A stretch of DNA of 64,000 nt, from contig NZ_JAELXT010000004.1 in NCBI RefSeq assembly GCF_016427565.1, positions 1 to 64,000 of the forward strand, in the 5' to 3' direction. The position numbers and the translations under genes were made by a program. This DNA is from Microvirga splendida (lineage in GTDB: Bacteria > Pseudomonadota > Alphaproteobacteria > Rhizobiales > Beijerinckiaceae). Below are positions 36,318-45,560 of the stretch, piece by piece. The stretch's first letter is position 1. Each line of letters opens with the position of its first letter. A model generated the notes under the pieces. It ran no database searches. It was not told where the DNA came from and worked only from the letters and a program-made list of their open reading frames with translations.

Positions 36318-37082
36318 ATGCGCTATTTCAATTCCAACGGCGTGAGCATCGCCTATGTCGACGTTCCGCCTCACGAGGGGCAGGGCGATCCGATCCTGCT
36401 CATCCACGGCTTCGCCTCGAACCATGCGGTGAATTGGGGCAATACGCTCTGGGTGAAGACCCTGACGCGGGCCGGATACCGGGTCGTCGCCTTCGACAAC
36501 CGGGGGCATGGGCAGAGCGAGAAGCTCTACGATCCCGAGGCCTACAATTCCTACCGCATGGCGGAGGACGGCTGCCGGCTGCTCGACCATCTCGGCATCG
36601 AGCGGGCCGACGTGATGGGCTATTCCATGGGGGCGCGGATCACCGCCCATATGGCGCTCACGGCGCCGGAGCGGATGCGCTCCATGCTCCTCGGCGGCTT
36701 AGGGATTCATCTCGTCGAAGGCGTCGGCCTGCCGCTCGGCATCGCCGATGCCATGGAGGTGCCTTCTCTCGCCGACCTGACCGACCCCATGCAGCGCATG
36801 TTCCGGGCCTTCGCCGAGCAGACCGGGAGCGACCTCAAGGCCCTGGCCGCCTGCATCCGCGGGTCGCGGCAGGTGCTGACGAGAGAAGAGGTCGCCTCCA
36901 TCACGCTGCCGACCCTGGTGTCGGTCGGCACCAGGGACGACGTGTCGGGCTCGGGGCCGGAACTCGCGAGGCTGATCCCGAACGCCACGGCGCTCGACAT
37001 TCCGGGGCGCGACCACAATCTCGCCGTGGGCGACAAGGTGCACAAGCAGGGTGTGCTCGACTTCCTGGCGCAGCGTCCGTGA
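36318..37082 (+). CDS. Alpha/beta hydrolase
   Basis: A 254-residue cytoplasmic hydrolase. Oxyanion-region HGFASNHAVNW, strand VVAFDNRGHGQSE, nucleophile elbow MGYSMGARI (Ser near residue 101), and a late Asp/His pair (VGTRDD, GRDHN). Substrate unknown; esters, lactones or acyl thioesters are typical. Confidence 0.88.
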   Translation: MRYFNSNGVSIAYVDVPPHEGQGDPILLIHGFASNHAVNWGNTLWVKTLTRAGYRVVAFDNRGHGQSEKLYDPEAYNSYRMAEDGCRLLDHLGIERADVMGYSMGARITAHMALTAPERMRSMLLGGLGIHLVEGVGLPLGIADAMEVPSLADLTDPMQRMFRAFAEQTGSDLKALAACIRGSRQVLTREEVASITLPTLVSVGTRDDVSGSGPELARLIPNATALDIPGRDHNLAVGDKVHKQGVLDFLAQRP

Positions 37083-37139
37083 CCGCCTAACCTTTGCTTT
37101 GAAGGGCTCCTCCCCATATCCCTGCGGCAGGAGTGACCA

Positions 37140-37631
37140 ATGACCCGACTCGATTCCGTGATCCGACGGCTGACGGCCCAGCGCGACCTCTTGAACTGGG
37201 CGGCCGGCGAAATCGGCCCGACAGGCCTCGTTCTCGAACTCGGCCTCGGCAACGGTCGAACCTACGATCATCTGCGAACCAAGCTGCCCGGCCGCGAGAT
37301 CTACGCCTTCGAGCGCTCTCCGGCGGCCCATCCGGATTGCTATCCGCCTGAGGGCTACCTGATCGTCGGCGATATCTTCGAGACCCTGCCGATCTTCATC
37401 GAGCGGGTGGGGCAAGGATCGGCGGCGCTGATCCACACCGACATCGGAACCGGCGACGAGGCGGCGAACCGCCAGCTCGCCCTGCGGCTGTCGCCGCTGC
37501 TCGATTCTCTGCTCCAGCCGGGAGGGCTGCTGATCGCGGATCGTGCCTTCGAGATGCCCTCCTGCACCGACATCTCATCCCAGACGAGCGTGCCGGAGGG
37601 CCGCTACTTCGTGTATCGCCGCAACGCCTGA
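37140..37631 (+). CDS. Class I SAM-dependent methyltransferase, small
   Basis: A 163-residue protein with the motif I glycine-rich loop (GLVLELGLGNGRTYDHLR) and an acidic second strand (IYAFERSPAAHP). It is short for a methyltransferase and is near-minimal fold. It follows the hydrolase by 57 bases and ends three bases from the convergent enoyl-CoA hydratase gene. Substrate unknown. Confidence 0.72.
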   Translation: MTRLDSVIRRLTAQRDLLNWAAGEIGPTGLVLELGLGNGRTYDHLRTKLPGREIYAFERSPAAHPDCYPPEGYLIVGDIFETLPIFIERVGQGSAALIHTDIGTGDEAANRQLALRLSPLLDSLLQPGGLLIADRAFEMPSCTDISSQTSVPEGRYFVYRRNA

Positions 37632-37633
37632 AC

Positions 37634-38434
37634 CTATCGCCCGGTGAACACCGGCCGGCGCTTCCGCAGAAAGGCCTCGCGACCCTCCACGGCGTCTGCG
37701 CTGTCGAAGCACCGATCCGCGAGAGCGAGGGGATCGACATTCGGGTGCCCGACGCCGACCGCATCGTCGATGGCGGCCTTGGCGGCCCTGATCGTCAGGG
37801 GAGCGTTCTCCGCGATGCTCTCGGCGAGCGCCTGGATTGCCTGCTCCAGCTCGGCATCGGGAACCAGCCGCTGCACGACCCCCAGCCGATAGGCTTCCTG
37901 GGCGCCGATCCGTCGTGCGGTGAAGAACAGGTCCTTGGCCGCGGGAGCGCCCACGGCCGCCGTCACGAGCTTCATGGCGCCCGGAGGATATCCCACCCCG
38001 AGCCGTGCTGCCGGGATGCCGAAGATGGCGCTCTCCGAGGCGACCCGCAGGTCGCAGGAGAGGGCGAGGCCAAAGCCGCCGCCGAGGCAGAACCCGCGGA
38101 TCATGGCGATGACCGGTTTCGAGCAATGGGCGACGGCCCAGAACGCCGCTTCATTGGCCGCCTCGTAGAGCCGTCCGCCCTCGGCATCAGCCCGAACCGT
38201 GGCGAATTCTGCGATGTCCGCCCCTGAGGCGAAGGACTCCTGCCCGGCACCTCTTAGGATGACGACCCGGACCTGGGGATCCCGGTCGAGAGCCTCCATG
38301 AGAGCCGGGAAGGCTTTCCACATCTCCAGGTCCAGCGCGTTGTGCTTGAGCAGGTTGTCGATGGTCACCGTTGCGATGCCGGCGCTGGAGGACACGGCAA
38401 GCTTGGACGACGCCGGCGAAAAAGAGTAGGTCAT
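37634..38434 (-). CDS. Enoyl-CoA hydratase/isomerase family protein
   Basis: A 266-residue crotonase-fold protein. The CoA oxyanion hole segments are GAGQESFASGADIAEF and IRGFCLGGGFGLALSCDLRVA. A Glu-like acid expected near the second segment is not obvious, so it may be an isomerase or hydratase of a subclass. Probably acts in fatty-acid or branched-chain acyl-CoA breakdown. Confidence 0.88.
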   Translation of the reverse strand: MTYSFSPASSKLAVSSSAGIATVTIDNLLKHNALDLEMWKAFPALMEALDRDPQVRVVILRGAGQESFASGADIAEFATVRADAEGGRLYEAANEAAFWAVAHCSKPVIAMIRGFCLGGGFGLALSCDLRVASESAIFGIPAARLGVGYPPGAMKLVTAAVGAPAAKDLFFTARRIGAQEAYRLGVVQRLVPDAELEQAIQALAESIAENAPLTIRAAKAAIDDAVGVGHPNVDPLALADRCFDSADAVEGREAFLRKRRPVFTGR

Positions 38435-38513
38435 GGCTCGCTTGGATCTGTGGTAAGGGGCAGGGGCTTCTTATCTAGACCTGAGGCGATTGCGAAGCCG
38501 GCAGGAGACGACC

Positions 38514-39350
38514 ATGACACAGACGCGCCTGAAGCCGGGAGCCCCGGATGCCGTGGCCGGAACGGTCGACCCGATCTGGGACCGTCTCCGCTCCGAGGCC
38601 GAGGCCATCGTCCAGGCCGAGCCGGCAATGGCCGGCTTCGTTCTGAGTGCCATCCTGCATCAGCCGAGCCTCGAGGCTGCGGTGATTCACCGGGTCGCCT
38701 CCCGCCTTGGCCATGCGGCTGTTCCTGCCGACATCATCGAGCAGATTTTTACCGAGGCCGTGGAGAACGACCGCAGCATCGGAACGGCCATGCGGGCCGA
38801 TATCAGCGCCGTGCTCGACCGGGATCCCGTGGTCACCCGGGCGGTCGAGCCTGTGCTCTACTTCAAGGGCTTCCACGCCATCCAGACACACCGCCTGGCC
38901 CATTGGCTGTGGACGAGGGGACGGCAGGATTTCGCCCTCTATCTCCAGAGCCGCTCGTCCGAGGCGTTCCAGACGGACATCCACCCGGCAGCCCGCATCG
39001 GCCGGGGTATCTTCCTCGACCACGCCACCGGGCTCGTGGTCGGCGCCACAGCGGTCATCGAGGACAATGTGTCCATGCTCCAGGACGTGACGCTGGGCGG
39101 CACCGGCAAGGAGCGGGGCGACCGGCATCCCAAGATCCGCCAGGGCGTTCTCATCGGCGCAGGCGCCAAGATCCTGGGCAACATCGAGGTCGGCCATTGC
39201 GCCAGAATCGCCGCCGGGTCTGTCGTGCTCAAGCCTGTGCCCCATAACGCCACGGTGGCGGGCGTTCCCGCCAAGGTCATCGGCACGGCCGGGTGCGCGG
39301 AGCCGGCCCGGTCCATGGACCATTGCTTCTCCGAGACGGACGGAATCTGA
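38514..39350 (+). CDS. cysE: Serine O-acetyltransferase
   Basis: A 278-residue left-handed beta-helix acetyltransferase making O-acetylserine for cysteine synthesis. The N-terminal helical domain (WDRLRSEAEAIVQAEP) and the catalytic segment (DHATGLVVGATAVIEDNVS, HPKIRQGVLIGAGAKILG) are clear. A GGAGA ribosome binding site supports 38514. It is separated from DUF3126 by 90 bases. Confidence 0.94.
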   Translation: MTQTRLKPGAPDAVAGTVDPIWDRLRSEAEAIVQAEPAMAGFVLSAILHQPSLEAAVIHRVASRLGHAAVPADIIEQIFTEAVENDRSIGTAMRADISAVLDRDPVVTRAVEPVLYFKGFHAIQTHRLAHWLWTRGRQDFALYLQSRSSEAFQTDIHPAARIGRGIFLDHATGLVVGATAVIEDNVSMLQDVTLGGTGKERGDRHPKIRQGVLIGAGAKILGNIEVGHCARIAAGSVVLKPVPHNATVAGVPAKVIGTAGCAEPARSMDHCFSETDGI

Positions 39351-39440
39351 GGAAGGCTCCCATCCGGGACCCAAGGCGGCTTGCTCGCGTTTGCCCGGCA
39401 TGGCAAGTGCAGCAACCGTGACAATAAGAAAGGACCTGTA

Positions 39441-39653
39441 GTGGATAAAACCGAGATGGCTAAAGTCGAGCGCTACCTGCGCCAGACCTTTGCGAACCAC
39501 TCACTCCGCGTCGTCGGCCGGCCCAAGAAGACCGATTCGGCGGAAGTTTACATCGGTGAGGAATTCGTCGGCGTTCTCTTCGTCGACGACGAGGATGGGG
39601 ACCGTTCCTTCAACTTCACCATGGCGATCCTCGATACGGACCTCGAGGACTAA
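39441..39653 (+). CDS. DUF3126 family protein
   Basis: A 70-residue protein beginning at GTG (VDKTEMAKVERYLRQTF) with an AAAGGA ribosome binding site. The RPKKTDSAEVYIGEEFVGVL core and acidic tail (DDEDGDRSFNF) match DUF3126, common beside cysE in alphaproteobacteria. Function unknown. Confidence 0.85.
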   Translation: MDKTEMAKVERYLRQTFANHSLRVVGRPKKTDSAEVYIGEEFVGVLFVDDEDGDRSFNFTMAILDTDLED

Positions 39654-39710
39654 ACGCTTTTCGCAGCAGGCCTTCCCCGAGGTTCTGCTGCTTTTCGTTC
39701 TGGATCACCG

Positions 39711-40241
39711 ATGCCGATCTACAGCCTCGACGATGCTGCTCCGATCCTCCCCGAGTCCGGTCGCTTCTGGATCGCGCCGGACGCTCATGTGATCGGCAAG
39801 GTGCGGCTCGGGCGCGATGTGGGAATCTGGTTCGGCGCCGTGCTGCGGGGCGACAACGAACTCATCGATATCGGCGAGGCCACGAATATCCAGGAAGGGG
39901 CCTTGCTCCACACGGATATGGGTGCGCCCCTGACCGTCGGCGCGGGCTGCACCATCGGCCACAAGGCGATTCTCCATGGCTGCACAATCGGGGAGAATTC
40001 CCTGATCGGCATGGGCGCCACCGTGCTCAACCATGTGCGCATCGGCGCGAACTGCCTCGTGGGGGCGAATGCGCTCGTCACCGAGGGCAAGGAGTTTCCG
40101 GACAACTCCCTGATCGTCGGCGCTCCGGCCAAGGCCATCCGGGTGCTCGATGCAGAGGCCGTCGAGCGGCTTCGGCTGTCGGCCAGGAGCTACGTGGAGA
40201 ACTGGCAGCGTTTCGCTAAAAAAATGAGGCGGATCGACTGA
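39711..40241 (+). CDS. Gamma carbonic anhydrase family protein
   Basis: A 176-residue hexapeptide-repeat protein. The three zinc-binding histidines are visible in LLHTDMG and IGHKAILHGC. The Rhizobiales proteins of this group (YrdA/gamma-CA-like) may hydrate CO2 or bind other ligands; activity is not certain. Preceded by DUF3126, ends at a strong terminator. Confidence 0.9.
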   Translation: MPIYSLDDAAPILPESGRFWIAPDAHVIGKVRLGRDVGIWFGAVLRGDNELIDIGEATNIQEGALLHTDMGAPLTVGAGCTIGHKAILHGCTIGENSLIGMGATVLNHVRIGANCLVGANALVTEGKEFPDNSLIVGAPAKAIRVLDAEAVERLRLSARSYVENWQRFAKKMRRID

Positions 40242-40279
40242 TCCGCCCCAAGTCTTCTGACATCGATTGGGAAATGGAA

Positions 40280-40316
40280 AAAGCCGGCGTCTGAAAGCGC
40301 CGGCTTTGAGTTTTTT
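40280..40316. terminator. Terminator between convergent genes
   Basis: AAAGCCGGCG, an eight-base loop, then CGCCGGCTTT followed by GAG and a T6 run; with A-rich sequence on the other side it can serve both the carbonic anhydrase and the C93 peptidase genes, whose stop lies at 40315. Confidence 0.82.
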
Positions 40317-40998
40317 ACCGGTTCGCGGTGGTGGTCGGTGACGACACGATGCCGCCCAGGGAGACCCAGCCGACCGCGTCCTGGCTCTCGCGCTTGATGT
40401 AGACATAGCCCGTGCGGTGCCAGGGAAGGACCGAGGAGGTCTTGTTGTCGAGGACGAAGTCGCCCCGGTTGGTGCGGACCATCAGCACCGCGTGACCTTC
40501 GCCGAGCTCGTCGATCACGACCGTCATGCGCATGGCGCGGCGGGGCAGGCCGGCCTCCACGAGAAGGCGGCGCTTCAGGAGCTGGAAGTCCTCGCAATCG
40601 CCCTTACCGTCATCGGGGAAGCCCCAGGTGTCGACCACGCCGAAGTGATCCGCGTCCGTCACGGCCTTGATGCCGGAATTCACGCGCTGGTTGACCGACA
40701 CGATCGTCTTCCAAGTCTGAGGCGTCAGATCGATCCTGTCGGCCTCCGTCACGTCGACGGTGCACTCGGACTGGAACTTCTCGCAGAACTGTGACCAGCC
40801 GAGGATGGGCTTGGCCATGCCGACGCTCGAAATCGGGACGCTGCTCACGGGCAGTGACGCCAGGGTTTGGGCCTGAGCGGCAGCGCCGGAAAAGAGGAGA
40901 GAGAAACCCAGGAGAACTGTTTTGATGAACTTGCCGGAAAACGCCGACTTCTCATTCGCGCCACAGAAAAGGCCGTTCTTGAAATAATCCTGCCGCAT
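40315..40998 (-). CDS. Transglutaminase-like cysteine peptidase (BTLCP, family C93)
   Basis: A 227-residue periplasmic protein. Signal peptide FIKTVLLGFSLLFSGAAAQAQ after a short basic start. The Cys-His-Asp triad is Cys in KGDCEDF, His in EGHAVLMV and Asp in DFVLDN. Relatives (LapG-type) cleave cell-surface adhesins; given four RTX proteins in the window a link to adhesin processing is conceivable but not shown. Confidence 0.87.
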   Translation of the reverse strand: MRQDYFKNGLFCGANEKSAFSGKFIKTVLLGFSLLFSGAAAQAQTLASLPVSSVPISSVGMAKPILGWSQFCEKFQSECTVDVTEADRIDLTPQTWKTIVSVNQRVNSGIKAVTDADHFGVVDTWGFPDDGKGDCEDFQLLKRRLLVEAGLPRRAMRMTVVIDELGEGHAVLMVRTNRGDFVLDNKTSSVLPWHRTGYVYIKRESQDAVGWVSLGGIVSSPTTTANR

Positions 40999-41290
40999 GC
41001 CCCACCAGCCGGTTAATGTTCTTTTAACCAAACTGACATGGTTGCATTTTAGGCTCAAGCGGAAAGTAAAAGGTGAGTTAACGCGTCGCGCTTCAGCCGG
41101 TTCCGTTATGGTTAACAAAAATCTTTAACGGTCACGCGCCAGGAAGGCCGGACTTCCTCTCCGTTAAGCTTGGCCATAGCTAAGTTGTTGGATTTTCTCG
41201 ACCGAGCGACCAAATAGGGGTTAGGTCGCACCAGCCTTTCATCATGCCCGCCCGGATTGCCCGGCTGGCTGTCTCATACAAAAGCATTGC

Positions 41291-42106
41291 ATGTCGCCGA
41301 ACCCCACCCGCGCCCGTGAGCCGATCCTCAACCTTCCGGCCGTCATCACATTGTGCCTTCTGGCGCTGATCGGCATCCACGCCGCGCGGCTGCTGCTGTC
41401 CGAAGAATCGGATTTCATGCTGATCATCGACTGGTCGGTGATTCCGGCCCGCTGGTCGGTGGCCTTCGGGAGCCTTCAGGTCGAGGACGTCATGCGCGCT
41501 CTGCGCGAAGGCGTGCCGGAAGACACGATCACCCCCCTGATGGCTCTGGCCCAGTACGTTCTGGAGGGGCAGGAGGGACGGCCCTGGACGGCTTTGTCCT
41601 ACGCCTTCCTCCATGGGTCCTGGGCGCATGTGCTGATCAACAGTGTCTGGCTGGCGGCCTTCGGGACGCCCATCGTCCGCCGCTGCGGCGCCGGACGGTT
41701 CTTCGTTCTGTCAGCGGCTGCGGCGGTGGCCGGAGCTATTGTCTATGCTGCCATGAACCCCTTGCAGGTCTTGCCGATGATCGGGGCATCCGGAGCCGTG
41801 TCGGGCCTGATGGCGGCGGCATCCTGGTTCATGTTCGCCCCCGCCTCATGGCACTGGGAGGGGCGCCTGACGCAGCCTCATGAGCGGCCTCGTGAAACCC
41901 TGGCGCACATGGTCCGCAACCGGCAGGTCCTGATCTTCCTCGGGATCTGGTTCGCCGCCAACTATGTGTTCGCCTTCGTCCAGCCTCTGGGGCTCACGGA
42001 TGCGAGCATCGCCTGGGAAGCGCATCTCGGCGGCTTCTTCGCAGGTCTTCTCCTTTTCCCTCTGGTCGACCCGCTTCCTGCGCGAGCCAAGCGGATCTCG
42101 GCTTGA
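41291..42106 (+). CDS. Rhomboid family intramembrane serine protease
   Basis: A 271-residue membrane protein with about six helices. The catalytic Ser lies in MIGASGAVSGL and the partner His in AWEAHLGGFFAG. An HxxxN-like element (WAHVLINSVWLAAFG) precedes. It cuts membrane proteins within the lipid; substrates are unknown. Confidence 0.9.
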   Translation: MSPNPTRAREPILNLPAVITLCLLALIGIHAARLLLSEESDFMLIIDWSVIPARWSVAFGSLQVEDVMRALREGVPEDTITPLMALAQYVLEGQEGRPWTALSYAFLHGSWAHVLINSVWLAAFGTPIVRRCGAGRFFVLSAAAAVAGAIVYAAMNPLQVLPMIGASGAVSGLMAAASWFMFAPASWHWEGRLTQPHERPRETLAHMVRNRQVLIFLGIWFAANYVFAFVQPLGLTDASIAWEAHLGGFFAGLLLFPLVDPLPARAKRISA

Positions 42107-42241
42107 AACCGACACGGTTTCCACCGATCATTCCTTCTCTGACGTAGGGTGATCGCCCAAAGTCATGGGGGTGAGCCCGACTTCAGCCTGCGGATGCGAA
42201 GGCTGACGGTCCTTCGCCGTTCGCGCAACGGGAGGGAATCA

Positions 42242-42673
42242 ATGATCGTCAATCGCATTCTTTCGCTCAAAGGTCGCGACGTCGCGACCATCGAACCCAG
42301 CCGGACCTTGAGCGAAGCGGCCAGGGTTCTCGCCGAGCGCAGGATAGGTGCCCTTCTCATCGTCGACGGTCAGAGGCCGGTCTCAGGCATCATCTCCGAG
42401 CGGGACATCGTCCGGGCGGTCGCCACCCATGGCGCAAAGGCCCTGGAGGAGCCCGTCTCCCGCTTCATGACGGAGAAGGTGCTGACCTGCACCGGGGAGA
42501 CCTCCATTCCGGATGTGATGGAACTGATGACCCAGCAGAAGTTCCGGCACGTCCCTGTGGTCGAGGGCGGGCGCCTCGTGGGCATCGTCTCCATCGGAGA
42601 CGTGGTGAAGGAGCGTCTCGAGGAGGTCGAGGCGGAGGCGACGGCGATCAAGGAATATATCGCGACCGCCTAG
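42242..42673 (+). CDS. CBS-domain protein
   Basis: A 143-residue protein consisting of two CBS motifs (RTLSEAARVLAERRIGALLI..., then SIPDVMELMTQQKFRHVPVV...). It binds adenine nucleotides and probably regulates another protein. Ribosome binding site GGGAGGG. A family 2 repeat begins at its stop codon. Confidence 0.88.
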   Translation: MIVNRILSLKGRDVATIEPSRTLSEAARVLAERRIGALLIVDGQRPVSGIISERDIVRAVATHGAKALEEPVSRFMTEKVLTCTGETSIPDVMELMTQQKFRHVPVVEGGRLVGIVSIGDVVKERLEEVEAEATAIKEYIATA

Positions 42674-42806
42674 AGCATCGGACCCAAAAGTGGACTTGCA
42701 CTTTTGGGGCTTATCCGATGCTCCTTCTTAGAAGAGCGCATCGTGTGGACCGGACCCAGCGGGCCGCGCTAGCGAAAACCGGGACCACTTTTCCGCACGA
42801 TGCGCT
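42673..42806. repeat. Bipartite hairpin repeat, family 2, copy 4
   Basis: Module A, GAGCATCGGACCCAAAAG...TCCGATGCTC (42673-42722), then module B, AGAGCGCATCGTGTGG...CCGCACGATGCGCT (to 42806). The element fills the gap between two convergent genes and its ends coincide with both stop codons. Confidence 0.85.
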
Positions 42807-43842
42807 ACCGCGGCTGCGATTCCTGCAGCAGTTCGAGAATGTCCGGCAGGGCGCGTTCCGTGGCCTGCCGGCCCAGGGTGATGCATTCCTGGGCCCTGTG
42901 GAATTCGAACAGTCCCATCTTGGCGAGTTTCGGCGCGACCATGATATCCGGCGGGTCGCCGGCCAGCCGCGAGCGGGCGATGCGATCCTGGGTGATGTTG
43001 AAGGCGTCCACCATCACGGTCGCCATGCCCGGCGCATTGGGCTTGCTCTGCTTCTCTCCGCGGCTGCCCGGAAAAATGCCCCAGCGCCGCGGGGCTTCGT
43101 CGATCACCTGCTCGATTTCCTGCTCGTCGCTTGTTCCGGCATCGTAAGACTGGATCACCGTGCCGCGCACGCGCACCTCGCCGTTGAGGTTCACGCAGAT
43201 CACGATGTCAGCCCCCAGGGCGCGGGCGGCCGTGATCGGAATAGGATTGACCAGCGCGCCGTCCATGAGCCAGCGCCCGCCGATCAGGACAGGGTCGAAC
43301 ACGCCGGGAAGGGCGTAGGAGGCGCGCATGGCCTGAACCAAGGGGCCGCGCGTCAGCCAGATCTCGTGGCCGCTCACCAGCTCGGTCGCGATGGTGCAGA
43401 ATTTGACCGGCAGCGTCTCGACGCGGCGATCCGTCAGGTCCCGGTCGAGGAGGCTCTGCAGGCGGCCGCCGGCGATGAGGCCCGCGCCGCTGAAGTGGAA
43501 ATCGAGGAGGCCCATGACGCGACGCTTGGTCAGGGAGAGGGCGAAGGCCTCCAGTTCGTCGAGCTTGCCGGCCGCATAGCAGCCGCCGACGACGGCGCCG
43601 ATCGAGCAGCCGGCGATCACGTCCGGCACGATTCCGGCCTCTTCAAGGACCCGCAGGACGCCGATATGGGACCAGCCGCGTGCCGCGCCTCCGCCGAGCG
43701 CCAGGCCGATCCGGGTCTTGCCCCGAACCTCCCGTTCGGCAGGCACCTTGATCTCCGCCACTCCGCCGCCACCCCCCGAACCGGCGCTGCGCCGGGCAAT
43801 CCCGTCCCACAACATTGATCGACTCCAAGGCATGCTGTCCAT
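42805..43842 (-). CDS. Patatin-like phospholipase family protein
   Basis: A 345-residue protein. The oxyanion loop is GLALGGGAARGWSHIGVL, the nucleophile elbow VIAGCSIGAVVGG (G-x-S-x-G), and the Asp of the dyad is in WLMDGALVNPIP. RssA-type bacterial lipase; probably hydrolyses acyl esters or lysophospholipid. A glycine-rich stretch precedes the domain; alternative starts at 43833. Confidence 0.9.
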   Translation of the reverse strand: MDSMPWSRSMLWDGIARRSAGSGGGGGVAEIKVPAEREVRGKTRIGLALGGGAARGWSHIGVLRVLEEAGIVPDVIAGCSIGAVVGGCYAAGKLDELEAFALSLTKRRVMGLLDFHFSGAGLIAGGRLQSLLDRDLTDRRVETLPVKFCTIATELVSGHEIWLTRGPLVQAMRASYALPGVFDPVLIGGRWLMDGALVNPIPITAARALGADIVICVNLNGEVRVRGTVIQSYDAGTSDEQEIEQVIDEAPRRWGIFPGSRGEKQSKPNAPGMATVMVDAFNITQDRIARSRLAGDPPDIMVAPKLAKMGLFEFHRAQECITLGRQATERALPDILELLQESQPR

Positions 43843-43902
43843 TCATGCCGGTCCCACATGAAACCCGCATGAACATGCCCTCATGTTTCAACTAGGACTG
43901 GT

Positions 43903-45057
43903 TCAGGAAAACTGAACAGTGGGACGCTGAAGAGCCCGCTGCGACATTATGATGATGATGAAGGCGAAGGCGATCAGCAGGCCGAGCATGGCCCGCAGGC
44001 TGAGGAGTTCCCCGCCGAAGCCGATCAGCGGCGGCCCGAGCAGCAATCCGCCGTAACCGAACGTCGCCACCATGGCGACTCCCATGCTCGGCGGAATGCC
44101 CTTCATCTGACCGGCTGTGCTGAAAAGAACCGGCACCGTGTTGGCGAGGCCGATACCCACCAGGGCGAAGCCGATGGACGCGGCCAGGGGCGAGGGCAGG
44201 ATCATCGCCAGGGCGAGTCCGAGGGCCGAGAGCAGGCCTCCGACCTGCAGGGTACGGACCCGGCCGAGATGGCGCACGACGAAATCCCCCATGAACCGGC
44301 AGATCGTCATGCTGAGCGAGAAGGCTGCAAAGCCAGAAACGGCCGCCTCCAGGCTCGCGCCGGCCACCGTCTGAAGGTAGATCGCCGACCAGTCGACGAC
44401 GGCGCCCTCGACGATGAAGCAGAACATGGCGAGCACCGCGAGGAGAATGACCGGACCGCGAGGCCAGGCGAAGCCATGCCCGTCGGACGCCTTCTCCGTC
44501 TCGTTCATAGTCCAGAAACCCGTCACGAGGAACAGCAACGCCATGGCGCCGCAGCAGATCAGCAGGGTCGGGACGATCCCGACGTCGAACCGGATGAGGA
44601 GACCGGACGCCGCTGCTCCCGCCAGGCCGCCGAGGCTGAAGAAGGCGTGGAAGGATGACATGATCGCCGAGCCCCAGGTCCTCTCCACCACGGTGGCGTT
44701 GGTGTTCATGGCGATGTCCATGGTGCCGTTGCAGGCTCCCGCCACAAGGGAGGCGGCGACGAAGAGCGGCAGGCTCGGCGCAAGGCCCGGCAGGAGCAGG
44801 GCGGCCGCGAAGGAGAAGGCCGCCACCAGGGTCATCGCCCGGCTGCCGACAACCGCGACGGCCCAGCCGATCACCGGCATCAGCGCCACGGCCCCAAGGG
44901 AGAAGGCCAAGAGCCCGAGGCTGAGCTGCCCGTCGGACAGGCCGAGAGACACCTTGAACCGGGGAAGCTGCGCCGCCCAGGTGCCAATGCCGAAGCCGTT
45001 GCCGAAGAAGATGGCGCTGGCCGCCACCCGCGCGAGGAGAAGGTCACGTCGTGTCAT
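43903..45057 (-). CDS. MFS transporter
   Basis: A 384-residue inner-membrane permease with about twelve hydrophobic segments. The loop 2-3 region carries the MFS signature (GWAVAVVGSRAMTL). It lacks cues to substrate. Length and pattern fit the small sugar/drug-type group. Confidence 0.82.
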   Translation of the reverse strand: MTRRDLLLARVAASAIFFGNGFGIGTWAAQLPRFKVSLGLSDGQLSLGLLAFSLGAVALMPVIGWAVAVVGSRAMTLVAAFSFAAALLLPGLAPSLPLFVAASLVAGACNGTMDIAMNTNATVVERTWGSAIMSSFHAFFSLGGLAGAAASGLLIRFDVGIVPTLLICCGAMALLFLVTGFWTMNETEKASDGHGFAWPRGPVILLAVLAMFCFIVEGAVVDWSAIYLQTVAGASLEAAVSGFAAFSLSMTICRFMGDFVVRHLGRVRTLQVGGLLSALGLALAMILPSPLAASIGFALVGIGLANTVPVLFSTAGQMKGIPPSMGVAMVATFGYGGLLLGPPLIGFGGELLSLRAMLGLLIAFAFIIIIMSQRALQRPTVQFS

Positions 45058-45140
45058 GCGGCGTCCCTATCGCGTATGCCGGGAATCTGCACTCGTTTCA
45101 TGGAGGAGGGCAGCCCCGCATTTCGCGAGGGCTGGCGCTG

Positions 45141-45551
45141 TCAATCGACCACGAGGCGGGGCTTGCCGTCCGTGATCTCCATCTTGCGGTAGAAGCAGGA
45201 GCGGCGCCCCGTATGGCAGCAGCCGCCGTCGCCCGCGACCTTCACCTTCAGCAGGAGCGCGTCCTGATCGCAGTCGATTCGCATCTCCAGAACCGTCTGG
45301 ACCTGCCCGCTTGTAGCGCCCTTGTGCCAGAGCTCCCCGCGGGAGCGGGACCAGTACCAGGCCTCGCCGGTCTCGAGGGTCCTCGCCAGGGCCCCCGCAT
45401 TCATGTGCGCGACCATGAGGATCTCGCCCGTCGCGACATCCGTGGTGATGCACGTGACCAGCCCGTCCGCTCCGAAGCGGGGAGACAGGGTGCTGCCCTC
45501 CTCGAGCTCGGCCTTGGAGCCGGGGGGTGGGAACGGAGTGGATAGGGTCAT
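45141..45551 (-). CDS. hisI: Phosphoribosyl-AMP cyclohydrolase
   Basis: A 136-residue zinc enzyme of histidine biosynthesis, opening the purine ring of PR-AMP. Typical motifs: [38 protein letters not shown] in outline, and [23 protein letters not shown] carrying zinc ligands. No HisE fusion. It follows folE by nine bases and is read with it. Confidence 0.94.
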   Translation of the reverse strand: MTLSTPFPPPGSKAELEEGSTLSPRFGADGLVTCITTDVATGEILMVAHMNAGALARTLETGEAWYWSRSRGELWHKGATSGQVQTVLEMRIDCDQDALLLKVKVAGDGGCCHTGRRSCFYRKMEITDGKPRLVVD

Positions 45552-45560
45552 GTGAGGGCC

